From contig NZ_JAGBKM010000008.1 in assembly GCF_017498085.1 (NCBI RefSeq), positions 45,438-109,437 on the forward strand: a stretch of 64,000 bases of DNA. The letters run 5' to 3'. The notes beneath the pieces are model-generated. The model did not search any database. It had not been told where the DNA came from and saw only the letters and a list, made by a program, of their open reading frames with translations. Position numbers and translations under genes: made by a program. The stretch's first letter is position 1; the number at the start of each line of letters is the position of its first letter. Source of the DNA: Psychrobacter coccoides. GTDB taxonomy: Bacteria; Pseudomonadota; Gammaproteobacteria; Pseudomonadales; Moraxellaceae. Shown here piece by piece: positions 1 through 9,691 of the stretch.

Positions 1-827
1 AGCGTGTACTGACGAGCGCCTTTCCAACAAAACTCAGCGGCACCCATTGCGCCCCATGCGATACCGTAGCGGGCTTTATTTAAGCAGCCAAACGGACCTT
101 TTAGACCACGAATATCTGGGAAAGCGTTGGCTTCAGGGACAAACACCTTGTCCATAACAATCTCACCGGTGATCGAAGCACGCAAAGAAAACTTACCTTC
201 AATTTTTGGCGCCGATAAGCCCTTCATGCCTTTATCAAGGATAAAGCCACGAATTTGCTCTTCGTCGTCTTTGGCCCAGACCACGAACACATCGGCGATA
301 GGACTGTTGGTGATCCACATCTTGGTACCGGTCAGCTCATAACCACCATCGACACTACGAGCACGAGTCGACATCGATGCGGGATCTGAGCCTGAATCTG
401 GCTCAGTCAAACCAAAGCAGCCGACATATTCGCCTGATGCCAGCTTAGGCAAGTATTTTTCTCTTTGCTCTTCCGTACCATAAGCATGAATGGGGTGCAT
501 GACCAGACTCGACTGCACACTCATCGCTGAACGATAGCCTGAGTCTACTGCCTCAATCTCTTTGGCAATCAAACCATAAGCCACACTTGATAGACCCGCA
601 CAGTCATAGCCATCGATCGTCACACCAAGCAAGCCCATTTCGCCCATCTGACGCATGATGTTGCGATCAAAGTTTTCGTTGCGGTTGGCTTCAATAATGC
701 CAGGCATCAGCTCTTTTTGAAAAAACTGACGAGCGCTATCACTAACCATACGCTCTTCATCAGTAATCTGGTCACGTAATAAAAACGGGTCTTCCCAATC
801 AAAACTTGGGACAGTGTAATTTGACAT
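1..827 (-). CDS. gcdH: Glutaryl-CoA dehydrogenase, N-terminal part (cut by window edge)
   Basis: This FAD-dependent acyl-CoA dehydrogenase oxidises and decarboxylates glutaryl-CoA to crotonyl-CoA in lysine, hydroxylysine and tryptophan breakdown. I translated the minus strand by hand: it opens with [20 protein letters not shown] and reads without a stop to the window edge, giving about 275 of the roughly 390 residues expected. Visible family blocks are [16 protein letters not shown] and the FAD/substrate-binding [14 protein letters not shown], both typical of glutaryl-CoA rather than general acyl-CoA dehydrogenases. An AAGGAG-type ribosome site (ctccttg on the plus strand, 834-840) supports the start. 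The catalytic Glu lies beyond the edge. It diverges from an IclR regulator 220 bp away, which is its likely regulator (inference). The gene is partial only because the window ends. Confidence 0.93.
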   Translation of the reverse strand, partial: MSNYTVPSFDWEDPFLLRDQITDEERMVSDSARQFFQKELMPGIIEANRNENFDRNIMRQMGEMGLLGVTIDGYDCAGLSSVAYGLIAKEIEAVDSGYRSAMSVQSSLVMHPIHAYGTEEQREKYLPKLASGEYVGCFGLTEPDSGSDPASMSTRARSVDGGYELTGTKMWITNSPIADVFVVWAKDDEEQIRGFILDKGMKGLSAPKIEGKFSLRASITGEIVMDKVFVPEANAFPDIRGLKGPFGCLNKARYGIAWGAMGAAEFCWKGARQYT

Positions 828-1047
828 ATCGTACTCCTTGGCATCGGTCTCCCTGACCGACAGATGGTGGTTGAGTAGGCTCAATGATTTGAGCCATATC
901 AATTTATTACCGTTACTAATTATCGCAGTATGAACTGCTCATTGACTTATTAGTTCCGCTGTGCAAAACTTAGTTTCACAATATACATCTATTTAAGCAA
1001 AATTTATCCAAGCTGTAAACCTTTATCCACCATTATGGTCATAAAAA

Positions 1048-1875
1048 ATGAAAAAACAGTCATCAAGAGTAGCGCCACTGTTAGAGCGCATGCAAGCAAC
1101 ACTGACCAAAAGTAAAGAGAATGACGACAGACAATTTGTCAACGCTCTTGGGCGTGGGCTGACCTTACTTGCTGCTTTTGAACACAGTGATGAGCTGAGT
1201 CATCAGCAGCTGTGTCAAATGAGTGGCTTGCCAAAGGCGACCGTCACCCGTCTGATTTATACCCTAACCACCCTTGGTTTTTTGCGCATAACGACACACG
1301 GCTTGTATCAATTGGGCAGTAATGCGGTACGTCTAAGCACCATCGCTTGGAGTCGTCATGATGTGGTCGCATTTGCTGAGCCGCTGCTACGACAGTTTGC
1401 TGATCAAAACGAAGTGTCAGTGAACTTAGCCACCGAAGTCGAAGGTGAGATGCGGTATTTGGCGTGTTGTCGCAGCCCTGCCCGCTTATCCGTCAATTTG
1501 CAAGCTGGCTCAGCCGTTCCTATCGCCCGAACAGCCATAGGTCGAGCGTTTTATGCTGCCAGCGCACCCCATCGGCAAAAGGTGATTGATACCAATTTGC
1601 AAACACATCTATCTACTGCTGACTATCAACAAGCGAAGCGCTCATTGACGCAAGCGGCAACCTATTATCAGACCCATGGTTATACGCTATCAGATGGTGA
1701 ATTCTCGCCCGATATTTTGGCGGTGGCAGTTGGGGTATTTGATGTGGCGACGGGGCAATACGCCTACTCACTTAATGCCAGTGTACCAAGTGCCAATTGG
1801 CAGGCGGAGGATTATGCGGCGATGATTGTGCCAAAACTACAAGCGCTGGCTGAGCGGATTGGCCATGGCGACTGA
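1048..1875 (+). CDS. IclR-family transcriptional regulator
   Basis: A 275-aa DNA-binding regulator of normal IclR length. Residues about 35-95 form the winged helix-turn-helix (LSHQQLCQMSGLPKATVTRL is the helix-turn-helix core), and about 100-265 form the GAF-like effector domain, with SVNLQAGSAVPIARTAIGRA and the C-terminal DGEFSPDILAVAVGVFD blocks. IclR proteins usually control a neighbouring catabolic operon and respond to an aromatic or organic acid. Here the neighbour is divergent gcdH, so a role in glutarate or lysine catabolism is the natural inference; the effector cannot be read from sequence. The shared 220-bp region contains an imperfect inverted repeat at 961-979 (GTGCAA...TTTCAC) that might be an operator, but this is weak. 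The ATG at 1048 has no strong ribosome site. Confidence 0.85.
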   Translation: MKKQSSRVAPLLERMQATLTKSKENDDRQFVNALGRGLTLLAAFEHSDELSHQQLCQMSGLPKATVTRLIYTLTTLGFLRITTHGLYQLGSNAVRLSTIAWSRHDVVAFAEPLLRQFADQNEVSVNLATEVEGEMRYLACCRSPARLSVNLQAGSAVPIARTAIGRAFYAASAPHRQKVIDTNLQTHLSTADYQQAKRSLTQAATYYQTHGYTLSDGEFSPDILAVAVGVFDVATGQYAYSLNASVPSANWQAEDYAAMIVPKLQALAERIGHGD

Positions 1876-1986
1876 ATGCTTGGCAGCACAGATAATCGCT
1901 GATAACGCTACCCTCGATTTTTCATGACTTATGCATTGATTATAACCATAAAAATACCCTTTAATATCAAATATTTATGGCTATTA

Positions 1987-1995
1987 TGATATAAT
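1987..1995 (+). promoter_or_regulatory. Extended -10 promoter upstream of rtcB
   Basis: TGATATAAT is an extended -10 (TG-N-TATAAT) about 105 bp ahead of the rtcB ATG. No good -35 hexamer is seen, as is usual for extended -10 promoters. It is the best promoter candidate between the IclR gene and rtcB. Confidence 0.45.
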
Positions 1996-2100
1996 GTCAG
2001 TTTTTGGTATGTTTAGCGCTCTATAACCTCACACTATAAAACGATAGCGACTAACCCATTGCCAAAAGCACATATCTTGTTGAAAAATTAGGAATCCATT

Positions 2101-3333
2101 ATGCAACCGACCACTCATAACATCATACAAGACGGCGGCGCTCCCATCAGACTTTGGACCAAGGGCGTTCCTGTCGATCCAAAAGCCCATGACCAGCTGA
2201 TAAAGGCCTCGCAAATGCCATTTATCTATAAATGGCTGGCAGTAATGCCCGATGTGCATGTTGGCATGGGCGCCACTATCGGTACGGTACTGCCGACCAA
2301 AGAGGCCATTATCCCAGCAGCCGTCGGCGTCGATATCGGCTGCGGTATGATGGCAGTACAAACCACCTTAACTGCTGATGATCTACCTGACAATCTGCGT
2401 GGTCTACGCAGTGAGCTTGAAAGAGCCATTCCGCATGGACGTAGCAAGACGCGCGGGCGGGGTTCACGCCGCGATGTCGGCGCCTGGTCAAACCCTGATA
2501 GCAGGGTAAAAGACGGCTGGGCAACGTTGGTCGATGATTTTAACTATATCACTCAAAAACACCCTAAGCTTAAAAACACCAATAACCTCAATCACTTAGG
2601 GACGCTGGGCACAGGCAACCATTTTGTAGAAGTGTGTTTGGACGAGACCAATCAGGTGTGGATTATGCTGCACTCTGGCTCGCGCGGGGTCGGCAATGCC
2701 ATCGGTCGATACTTTATTGAGCTGGCACGTGAAGATATGCGCAAGTGGTTTATCAACTTACCAGATAAGGACTTGGCCTATCTTGCCGAAGGTACAGCGC
2801 ATTTTGACGATTATTGGTTTGCGGTGGGCTGGGCACAGCGTTTTGCTTTTAAAAATCGTGAAGTCATGATGGAAAATGCCATCAAAGCGCTACGCAGCGT
2901 CATCAGCAAGCCGTTTAATGCCAAAATGAAAGCAGTAAACTGCCATCACAACTACGTAGAAAAAGAAGAGCACTACGGTGAAGAGGTCTTTGTGACTCGT
3001 AAGGGTGCGGTGCGTGCCCGGGTCGGTGAATACGGCATTATTCCTGGCTCAATGGGGGCCAAATCCTTTATCGTGCGTGGCAAAGGTAATGCAGAGTCAT
3101 TTCATTCTTGCTCGCATGGCGCAGGCCGTATCATGTCACGTACTGAGGCCAAAAAAACCTTTACGGTAGATGACCAAGTCGCGCAAACAGTCGGTGTGGA
3201 ATGCCGAAAAGATGCTGCGGTCATCGATGAGATTCCAGCAGCGTACAAAAATATCGATGATGTGATGCAGGCACAACGTGATCTAGTAGAAGTGGTCCAT
3301 ACCCTGCGGCAGGTGGTTTGTGTCAAAGGATAA
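2101..3333 (+). CDS. rtcB: RNA-splicing ligase RtcB
   Basis: RtcB joins RNA 2',3'-cyclic phosphate or 3'-phosphate ends to 5'-OH ends using GTP and Mn2+, in RNA repair. At 410 aa the length matches E. coli RtcB (408). Visible blocks are PDVHVGMGATIGTVLP near residues 49-65, the metal-ligand Cys81 in GVDIGCGMM, GTGNHFVEV around His174, MLHSGSRGVGN, and SCSHGAGRIMSR, whose His339 corresponds to the guanylylated histidine. The C-terminus ends in the conserved LRQVVCVKG. E. coli rtcB sits beside rtcA under RtcR control with sigma-54; here no rtcA, archease or RtcR gene is adjacent, so regulation probably differs. The gene appears monocistronic. Confidence 0.95.
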   Translation: MQPTTHNIIQDGGAPIRLWTKGVPVDPKAHDQLIKASQMPFIYKWLAVMPDVHVGMGATIGTVLPTKEAIIPAAVGVDIGCGMMAVQTTLTADDLPDNLRGLRSELERAIPHGRSKTRGRGSRRDVGAWSNPDSRVKDGWATLVDDFNYITQKHPKLKNTNNLNHLGTLGTGNHFVEVCLDETNQVWIMLHSGSRGVGNAIGRYFIELAREDMRKWFINLPDKDLAYLAEGTAHFDDYWFAVGWAQRFAFKNREVMMENAIKALRSVISKPFNAKMKAVNCHHNYVEKEEHYGEEVFVTRKGAVRARVGEYGIIPGSMGAKSFIVRGKGNAESFHSCSHGAGRIMSRTEAKKTFTVDDQVAQTVGVECRKDAAVIDEIPAAYKNIDDVMQAQRDLVEVVHTLRQVVCVKG

Positions 3334-3487
3334 GCAATACGAGCGATTATGTGGTCATCCGCTACTTTAAGTTATTCATACCTAATGACCACCAACTATC
3401 TTATAATAGTCATGTGTTCACTTTTGCCTTATCATGCGTTTAATTTTTACGTTTAATCATTTTTACGTTTAACTATTGAGTGTTGCT

Positions 3488-5293
3488 ATGCCTGAATCCC
3501 GTACCAATTTAAACCCTAAACCTGAAGACAGCTCTCCGTATCTTACCGGTGTCATGCTGCGTTACAGTACCTTTGCCGCAGTGGTACTGCTCTTTTTTGC
3601 AGGACTGCTATTAATCAACTGGTGGCTGATTATTATCGGTGGTTTAGGGGTCGCCTTAGGTATCTATGACTTAGCCCAGTCTAGGCACTCGATTTTGAGA
3701 AACTACCCTATCGCAGGTCATATCCGTTATGTGCTTGAGGATTTCCGTCCTGAGATTCGTCAGTATTTATTAGAAGATGATAAAGAACAAGTACCCTTCT
3801 CACGCCAACAGCGAGCGCTGGTCTACCAACGTGCCAAAAACGTCAGCGATACCAATGCGTTTGGTACTTTAGACAATCTATATACCCAAGGCAAAGAGTG
3901 GTTTTTGCAATCCTCTGTCAGTCATCCGCTAAAAAACAAAGACTTCCGTATCGTCGTCGGTGGCGAGCGGTGCAAGCAGCCCCATGATATGTCGGTATTT
4001 AACATCTCAGCGATGAGCTTCGGTAGCTTATCAGCCAATGCTATTTTGGCGCTCAATCATGGCGCCAAAATGGGCGGCTTCACGCATGACACAGGTGAAG
4101 GAGCGATCAGCCCTTATCATCGTAAGTTTGGCGGTGATTTGATTTGGGAGCTTGGCACCGGTTATTTCGGTTGCCGTAATGATGATGGCAGCTTTGACCC
4201 TGTCTCTTTCGCTGAAAAAGCGGTCGATCCGCAAGTAAAAATGATTGAAATCAAACTTTCACAAGGGGCCAAACCCGGTCAAGGCGGAGTACTTCCAAGC
4301 GAAAAAATAACTGAAGAGATTGCTCTCACTCGTGAGGTACCCATGGGTCAGGACTGTGTCTCGCCGTCCTCACACTCAGCCTTTAGCACACCCCGTGAGC
4401 TGGTGACATTTTGGCAGCAGCTGCGTGAGCTGTCAGGTGGCAAACCTGTCGGCTTTAAACTCTGTATTGGTCAGCCTTGGCAGTTTATGGCAATCGTCAA
4501 AGCCATGATAGAAATGGATAACTATCCTGACTTTATTGTGATTGATGGTGCCGAAGGCGGTACGGGCGCAGCACCTGTCGAGTTTATGGACAGTGTCGGC
4601 ATGCCGATGGTGGATGGGTTTTTGTTGGTGCACAATACTTTAGTGGGCGCAGGAATCCGTGACAAGATTAAGCTTGGCGTCAGTGGCAAGATTGTCTCAG
4701 GTTTTGATATTGCTCGGCTCATTGCGCTGGGTGCAGACTGGTGTAACTCAGCTCGTGGCTTTATGTTTGCCGTTGGCTGTATCCAATCACGCTCATGCCA
4801 CACCAATACCTGCCCAACCGGTGTTGCTACCCAAGACCCTTATCGCCAAAAAGCGCTTGATGTCCCAAGTAAAGCGCAGCGAGTAGCAAACTATCACAGA
4901 AACACCCTCAGCTCACTGGCAAGTATCGTCGCTGCTGTCGGTCTACAGCACCCAAGCCAGCTGCAGCCGTATCATATCGCCAGACGTCTGGACGATGGAC
5001 AAATCAAACTACTGTCGAAGTTCTTTTACTTTACAGACAAAGGAGCTCTGCTCGATAATAGTGCTCGCTCCGACGTCTTTAACCAGATGTGGGTCATGGC
5101 AAATCCAGATAGCTTCCTAGCGGACAATGACGCCTTGATTGCTTACAACAAAGACTCACGAGATATGGGCAAAGAAACCAATGCGCCAACTGAACAAACG
5201 GTTGATGGCCCATATTTTGATGACATTGATGGTGGTCAATTGATTGGCAATGTCAACAATACCTTTCGTGACTTTCAGCCGAATGATCAGTGA
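3488..5293 (+). CDS. Membrane-anchored FMN-binding glutamate synthase family protein
   Basis: A protein of about 600 aa with a short soluble N-terminus, two closely spaced hydrophobic segments (residues about 25-57) and then a domain related to the FMN/3Fe-4S synthase domain of GltB. Visible blocks are FNISAMSFGSLSANAILALN, HDTGEGAISPYH, QGAKPGQGGVLPSEKI, IDGAEGGTGAAP and the Cys-rich CIQSRSCHTNTCPTG, which supplies the iron-sulfur ligands. It has no N-terminal glutaminase domain and no GltD partner nearby, so it is not an ordinary glutamate synthase; its substrate is unknown. I chose the ATG at 3488; the reading frame also opens with TTG at 3476, but that codon is less likely. Its stop overlaps the next start (TGATG), implying translational coupling. 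Confidence 0.82.
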   Translation: MPESRTNLNPKPEDSSPYLTGVMLRYSTFAAVVLLFFAGLLLINWWLIIIGGLGVALGIYDLAQSRHSILRNYPIAGHIRYVLEDFRPEIRQYLLEDDKEQVPFSRQQRALVYQRAKNVSDTNAFGTLDNLYTQGKEWFLQSSVSHPLKNKDFRIVVGGERCKQPHDMSVFNISAMSFGSLSANAILALNHGAKMGGFTHDTGEGAISPYHRKFGGDLIWELGTGYFGCRNDDGSFDPVSFAEKAVDPQVKMIEIKLSQGAKPGQGGVLPSEKITEEIALTREVPMGQDCVSPSSHSAFSTPRELVTFWQQLRELSGGKPVGFKLCIGQPWQFMAIVKAMIEMDNYPDFIVIDGAEGGTGAAPVEFMDSVGMPMVDGFLLVHNTLVGAGIRDKIKLGVSGKIVSGFDIARLIALGADWCNSARGFMFAVGCIQSRSCHTNTCPTGVATQDPYRQKALDVPSKAQRVANYHRNTLSSLASIVAAVGLQHPSQLQPYHIARRLDDGQIKLLSKFFYFTDKGALLDNSARSDVFNQMWVMANPDSFLADNDALIAYNKDSRDMGKETNAPTEQTVDGPYFDDIDGGQLIGNVNNTFRDFQPNDQ

Positions 5294-6165
5294 TGAGTAA
5301 GACAGGCGCAACACTCGCACGGCTATGGGTATTTAAAAACAAAGCCCCTAAGCTACGTTCCACGCCTTTACTGGCAGGTTTTTTTGCGCTTAGCATAAGT
5401 GCCTGCCAGCCGGCGGCTACAGATGCGCATAGCACTACAAATAGCAGTTGGTCGTGCCAAACGCAGGACCAACCCTTTAGCTATAGCGCCTGTCAGATAG
5501 CGACCAAAACCGTCACTCAATCAGCAGACTCGCCCTACTCGTTACAGCTTTTTTGGCAGCAGGCTGAGCGCTCACAGCCTCTACTTACGTTCGACACGCT
5601 GATCGATACCTTGCCCGCTGAGCAGCATCTCATCTTTGCGATGAACGCTGGCATGTATAACGAGGCGTATGCGCCGATAGGCTATACCGTCATTGCAGGG
5701 GAAGAGCGGCGTGCCTTAAATACCAAAGAAGGTGGCGGTAACTTTCATTTGTTGCCCAATGGCGTGCTGTGGTGGGATAAGGCTGGTAAGATACACATCA
5801 CCGAAAGCAAGGCGCTAAAAAATCAGCTCAAAACAGGTCAGGCACAGCCTTGGTATGCGACACAGTCAGGACCGATGTTGGTCATTGATGGAGACATCCA
5901 CCCACAGTTTAACCCAGACAGCCGCTCATTAAAGCAGCGTAATGGTGTGGGTATCTGTGCAGATGGCAGCATACAGTTTGTCAATAGTGATGAGCCTGTG
6001 AGCTTTTATGACTTTGCCACGTTGTTTAAAAATGACTTAGGTTGTGCTAACGCCTTGTTTTTAGATGGTGGTATTGCCTCAGCACTTTATGCGCCTAATA
6101 TAGACAAGCACGACAAAAAACAAATGGGCGTGATGATTGGGGTAATTGAGACGAAGGATAATTAA
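5293..6165 (+). CDS. DUF2233 / phosphodiester glycosidase-family lipoprotein
   Basis: A 290-aa predicted lipoprotein. Its signal sequence is long, with a hydrophobic stretch LLAGFFALSISACQ ending in a lipobox-like S-I-S-A-C, and the mature part belongs to the NAGPA/DUF2233 fold (E. coli YigE-like). Supporting blocks are FAMNAGMYNEAYAPIGY, TKEGGGNFHL, TQSGPMLVIDG, RNGVGICADG and NALFLDGGIASALYAP. Family members act on phosphodiester-linked sugars; the substrate in bacteria of this group is not known. The ATG at 5293 shares its A with the TGA of the upstream FMN protein. The in-frame GTG at 5290 is a less likely start. The coupling suggests a shared envelope function (inference). Confidence 0.82.
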   Translation: MSKTGATLARLWVFKNKAPKLRSTPLLAGFFALSISACQPAATDAHSTTNSSWSCQTQDQPFSYSACQIATKTVTQSADSPYSLQLFWQQAERSQPLLTFDTLIDTLPAEQHLIFAMNAGMYNEAYAPIGYTVIAGEERRALNTKEGGGNFHLLPNGVLWWDKAGKIHITESKALKNQLKTGQAQPWYATQSGPMLVIDGDIHPQFNPDSRSLKQRNGVGICADGSIQFVNSDEPVSFYDFATLFKNDLGCANALFLDGGIASALYAPNIDKHDKKQMGVMIGVIETKDN

Positions 6166-6196
6166 GACATCCAAGCACCCCTTATCTACCAAACTT

Positions 6197-6205
6197 TGCT
6201 ACAAT
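6197..6205 (+). promoter_or_regulatory. Extended -10 promoter of ychF
   Basis: TGCTACAAT (TG-N-TACAAT) lies 47 bp before the ychF ATG in the short gap after the DUF2233 gene. No matching -35 hexamer is evident. Confidence 0.4.
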
Positions 6206-6252
6206 ACGCCCAATTTTGTAGTCATATTTTATTTAATTATTGAGAGATCACT

Positions 6253-7344
6253 ATGGGTTTTAACTGCGGCATCGTCGGCTTACCAAATGTGGGTAAATCC
6301 ACTTTATTTAACGCCCTAACCAAAGCAGGTATTGCGGCCGAAAACTTTCCTTTTTGTACCAAAGATCCCAATACAGGTATCGTACCTGTTCCTGATCCAC
6401 GCCTAAAAGCATTGGCCGACATCGTCAAGCCTGAACGTGTACTGCCGACCACTATGGAGTTTGTCGATATCGCTGGGCTAGTTGCTGGCGCCTCACAAGG
6501 TGAAGGCATGGGCAACCAGTTCTTAGCTAATATTCGTGAAACTGATGCCATTGCTCATGTGGTACGCTGCTTTGATGATGACAACGTGGTACATGTCGAT
6601 GGTCGTGTCAGCCCTATCGATGATATTGAGACCATCAATACTGAGTTGGCACTGGCCGACTTAGAGGCAGTTGAGCGGGCAATCACCAACCTCTCCAAAA
6701 AAGCCAAAGGCGGCGATAAAGACGCCACTGCAATGCTTGAGGTATTCAAAAAAATCGAGCCTCTACTGGCTGATGGCAAAGCTGCCCGTGCTGCCAGCTT
6801 AGATGACGACGAAAAGAAACTCATCAGAAGCTATGGTTTGATTACTTTAAAGCCTACCATGTATATCGCCAACGTCAGTGAAGACGGTTTTGAAAACAAC
6901 CCCTACCTTGACGCTGTTCGTGACTATGCGACTGGTGAAGACTCTATCGTCATTGCGCTCTGCAATCAAATCGAGTCTGAAATCGCTCAGCTTGATGAAG
7001 CAGACAAAAAAGACTTCTTAGAAGACATGGGTATGGATGAAGCGGGTCTTGATCAAGTCATTCGTGGGGGTTATGACTTACTCGATATGCAAACCTACTT
7101 TACCGCTGGCGTGAAAGAGGTACGTGCATGGACAGTAAAAGTCGGTGCCACGGCCCCTGAAGCGGCAGGTGTGATTCATACTGACTTTGAACGTGGCTTT
7201 ATCCGTGCTGAAGTCATCAGCTATGAAGATTTTATAGAGTACAATGGCGAAAAAGGCGCTGCTGCCGCTGGTAAATCACGCCTAGAAGGCAAAACCTACA
7301 TCGTACAAGATGGTGATGTGATGCACTTTAGATTCAACGTATAA
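6253..7344 (+). CDS. ychF: Redox-regulated ATPase YchF
   Basis: A 363-aa OBG-family P-loop protein that binds ATP in preference to GTP and associates with ribosomes; in E. coli it restrains the oxidative stress response. Seen here: G1 motif GLPNVGKST (residues 9-17), [12 protein letters not shown] (G3 region), and ALCNQIESE, where the G4 motif is the NxxE form that explains ATP preference. A coiled-coil insertion (about residues 125-200) and a C-terminal TGS-like domain with [15 protein letters not shown] and [17 protein letters not shown] follow. The length equals E. coli YchF (363). It is usually beside pth, but not here. A Rho-independent terminator lies 57 bp downstream. Confidence 0.96.
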   Translation: MGFNCGIVGLPNVGKSTLFNALTKAGIAAENFPFCTKDPNTGIVPVPDPRLKALADIVKPERVLPTTMEFVDIAGLVAGASQGEGMGNQFLANIRETDAIAHVVRCFDDDNVVHVDGRVSPIDDIETINTELALADLEAVERAITNLSKKAKGGDKDATAMLEVFKKIEPLLADGKAARAASLDDDEKKLIRSYGLITLKPTMYIANVSEDGFENNPYLDAVRDYATGEDSIVIALCNQIESEIAQLDEADKKDFLEDMGMDEAGLDQVIRGGYDLLDMQTYFTAGVKEVRAWTVKVGATAPEAAGVIHTDFERGFIRAEVISYEDFIEYNGEKGAAAAGKSRLEGKTYIVQDGDVMHFRFNV

Positions 7345-7400
7345 ACACGTTGACCACTGTATAGCATGTAGACTTATCAAGCCTTGGTGTATGACTACCA

Positions 7401-7427
7401 AAAGCCAGCCGTGATGCTGGCTTTTTT
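7401..7427 (+). terminator. Rho-independent terminator of ychF
   Basis: Perfect 9-bp stem AAAGCCAGC / GCTGGCTTT with the 6-nt loop cgtgat, followed by a T run. It separates ychF from dgt. Confidence 0.9.
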
Positions 7428-7475
7428 AGCGATACGAGACTCGTAGTCAAAATAATCGATAAGGAAATATAGTTT

Positions 7476-8885
7476 ATGACCACTCAATTTGATAAGCCCA
7501 AACGTGCCAGTGAACATTGGGGACGACTACTCAATGCCCAGCGCTTGGGGAGTAATAAACTACCACCCACTCAAGATAGTGCTCGCACCTCGTTTCATAA
7601 GGACTATGATCGTTTGGTGTTTTCGCACTCGTTTCGTCAGCTCAATCAAAAAACCCAAGTACACCCCCTCACCAATCAGTTGGGTATTCGCACCCGTTTG
7701 ACTCACTCGTTAGAAGTGTCCTGTATAGGGCGCTCGCTTGGCATGATGGCTGCAGAAAAGCTCCACAACAAGCTAGATGATGGACTGCCTGCCAATGTCA
7801 CGCCGGCAGATGTTGGTGTCATCGTACAAGCCGCTTGTCTGGCGCACGATATAGGCAACCCACCCTTTGGTCATGCAGGTGAGTATGCCATTCGAGACTG
7901 GTTTGGTCACCCTGAGCGTCAGCCCTTCTTACAACAATTAAGTGCCAGTGCGCGTTTGGATCTATTGGCCTTTGAGGGCAATGCGCAAGGGTTTAGATTA
8001 CTGGTGCGCAATGAGCACCATCCGGATAAGGGCGGAATGCGTTTGACCTGTGCCACCTTAGGTACCTTTATGAAGTATCCTTGGTTGGCCACGCATAGCA
8101 ATACTGCTGATAGCATCAAGTCAGTTGATCAGGTACAAAAATTCGGCTGTTTTTACAGTGAGGCGCAGCAGCTTGAAGCGTTGGCAGCTTGTTTGTGTCT
8201 GCCACCCTCACAGCAGCACGATGGCTTTTCTCGCCACCCCTTGGCCTATTTATTGGAAGCAGCAGACGATATTTGTTATGCCCTAATAGATCTAGAAGAT
8301 GGCATCCATCTCAACATGCTCAGTTATACAGAAGTGGCTGCTATATTTTATCAGTTGATTGGTGAGCGACCAGACAGCATCACCCTGCCAGCACAAATGT
8401 CGACCCGCCAACAGCTGGCAGCCCTGCGGGCTCGGGCTATGATGCGCTTGGTCAATGCTGTCACTGACGCTTTTGTGGCAAACAGCGACGATTTGCTGGC
8501 AGGCACCCTCACTGGCAGTTTGTTTGCGCACTGTGATCCAGCGATAAAGAGCGGCATCAACCAAGCCAAAGCGTTGGCCCGTGAAAAAATCTTTAATCAT
8601 CCCAGTAAAGTGCGTATGGAACTGATGGCCAATCAGTGTCTGCATCGCTTGCTAGATGCCTTTATGCCGCTGGCATGGACAGCTCAGAGCGGTGCAGCAC
8701 AATCATTTGAGCAGCAGCGCCTACTGAGTTTAATACAACCCTCTCTTGATGAGCATCGCCGGTTTTTGACAGAAGATATGTATCACAACAGCCTTAATAT
8801 TTTAGACTTCATTACTGGCATGAATGATCATGAGGCTTATCGATTGGCGCAAGAATTGCAAGGACACTTAGGAACCATTATCTAA
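7476..8885 (+). CDS. dgt: Deoxyguanosinetriphosphate triphosphohydrolase-like protein
   Basis: A 469-aa HD-domain enzyme that cleaves dGTP (or other dNTPs) to the nucleoside and triphosphate, controlling dNTP pools and sometimes limiting phage. Visible: RLTHSLEVSCIGRSLGM with the first metal-binding His, AACLAHDIGNPPFGHAGE with the HD pair, and YLLEAADDICYALIDLEDG with the downstream Asp. It is somewhat shorter than E. coli Dgt (505). The ATG at 7476 follows an AAGGAAA sequence (7461-7467). Immediately after the stop, TCTAAGGC (8881-8888) and GCCTTAGA (8915-8922) form a perfect 8-bp inverted repeat with a 26-nt spacer, which may act as a weak terminator. Confidence 0.92.
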   Translation: MTTQFDKPKRASEHWGRLLNAQRLGSNKLPPTQDSARTSFHKDYDRLVFSHSFRQLNQKTQVHPLTNQLGIRTRLTHSLEVSCIGRSLGMMAAEKLHNKLDDGLPANVTPADVGVIVQAACLAHDIGNPPFGHAGEYAIRDWFGHPERQPFLQQLSASARLDLLAFEGNAQGFRLLVRNEHHPDKGGMRLTCATLGTFMKYPWLATHSNTADSIKSVDQVQKFGCFYSEAQQLEALAACLCLPPSQQHDGFSRHPLAYLLEAADDICYALIDLEDGIHLNMLSYTEVAAIFYQLIGERPDSITLPAQMSTRQQLAALRARAMMRLVNAVTDAFVANSDDLLAGTLTGSLFAHCDPAIKSGINQAKALAREKIFNHPSKVRMELMANQCLHRLLDAFMPLAWTAQSGAAQSFEQQRLLSLIQPSLDEHRRFLTEDMYHNSLNILDFITGMNDHEAYRLAQELQGHLGTII

Positions 8886-8987
8886 GGCTTATTAACTGTC
8901 AAAACATCCTACATGCCTTAGAATTTAATTCGTATTTTTGTATTAAAATGAGTATGATAAACCTCTATCGGATAAGATTAAAACACT

Positions 8988-9668
8988 ATGAGCAGTCGCG
9001 AAAAAAAGAAACTTCAAACCCGGCACGCCTTTTTTAGTGCCGTATTAGATTTGTGTATGACTGGGCAGTCTTTTAGCTCTATCAGCTTACGGCAGGTCAC
9101 CCGTGAAGTGGGCGTCGTACCAACAGCTTTTTACCGTCATTTTGACGATATGGAGTCTCTAGGCGAAGCGCTGGTGGTTGAAGAGCTTGGTAGTACGCTT
9201 GCCATCTTGCGTGACGGCTTACAAATTGGCCGCAAACGCAGTTTTGATCGCCAAATTGCCAAAAGTATTCAGCTTTTTTTGCATACTGTCAGTGCGCAGC
9301 CCCAATATTGGCAGTTTTTGGTCAGCGAGCGTTTCGGTGGCTCAGAGTCAGTGCGCAAAGCCATTAGTAACTTAGTCAAAATGCATGGAAAGATTTTGGG
9401 AGAGGATTTGGCGCTACAGCCTGCCTTTGCGCATATCAATGATTATGATCGCAGACTATTGGCTGAAGCTGGGGTGAATTTGTTTTTTTCTTGGATTATT
9501 GATTGGTTAGAGCTGACTTACTCTGAGCAGCATGATGATGAGGCGGACTCAGCAGAGATTGAAGCAAAAAAACAGCTGATGCTACATAACTGTACCCGTC
9601 AAGCGCAGATGCTGTTTTATGGCGCTTACAACTGGAAGTCGAGCGAAGAGACACACTTGAGTGATTAA
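8988..9668 (+). CDS. TetR-family regulator, FabR-like
   Basis: A 226-aa TetR repressor. The N-terminal helix-turn-helix contains ISLRQVTREVGVVPTAFYRHF, which resembles the fatty-acid regulator FabR ([20 protein letters not shown] in E. coli) more than generic TetR proteins. The ligand domain keeps FabR-like spacing and ends in FYGAYNW. By homology it would control unsaturated fatty acid genes such as a fabA/fabB- or desaturase-type operon, but none is adjacent: dgt is upstream on the same strand and gspK converges from the other side. The target is therefore inferred from family only. Confidence 0.8.
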   Translation: MSSREKKKLQTRHAFFSAVLDLCMTGQSFSSISLRQVTREVGVVPTAFYRHFDDMESLGEALVVEELGSTLAILRDGLQIGRKRSFDRQIAKSIQLFLHTVSAQPQYWQFLVSERFGGSESVRKAISNLVKMHGKILGEDLALQPAFAHINDYDRRLLAEAGVNLFFSWIIDWLELTYSEQHDDEADSAEIEAKKQLMLHNCTRQAQMLFYGAYNWKSSEETHLSD

Positions 9669-9691
9669 GACGCTTTTAGATCGAACCTAAC

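Noticed and set aside
961..979. IclR operator in the gcdH-iclR gap
   Set aside because: Imperfect short repeat at an unproven position; kept only as a remark under the regulator.
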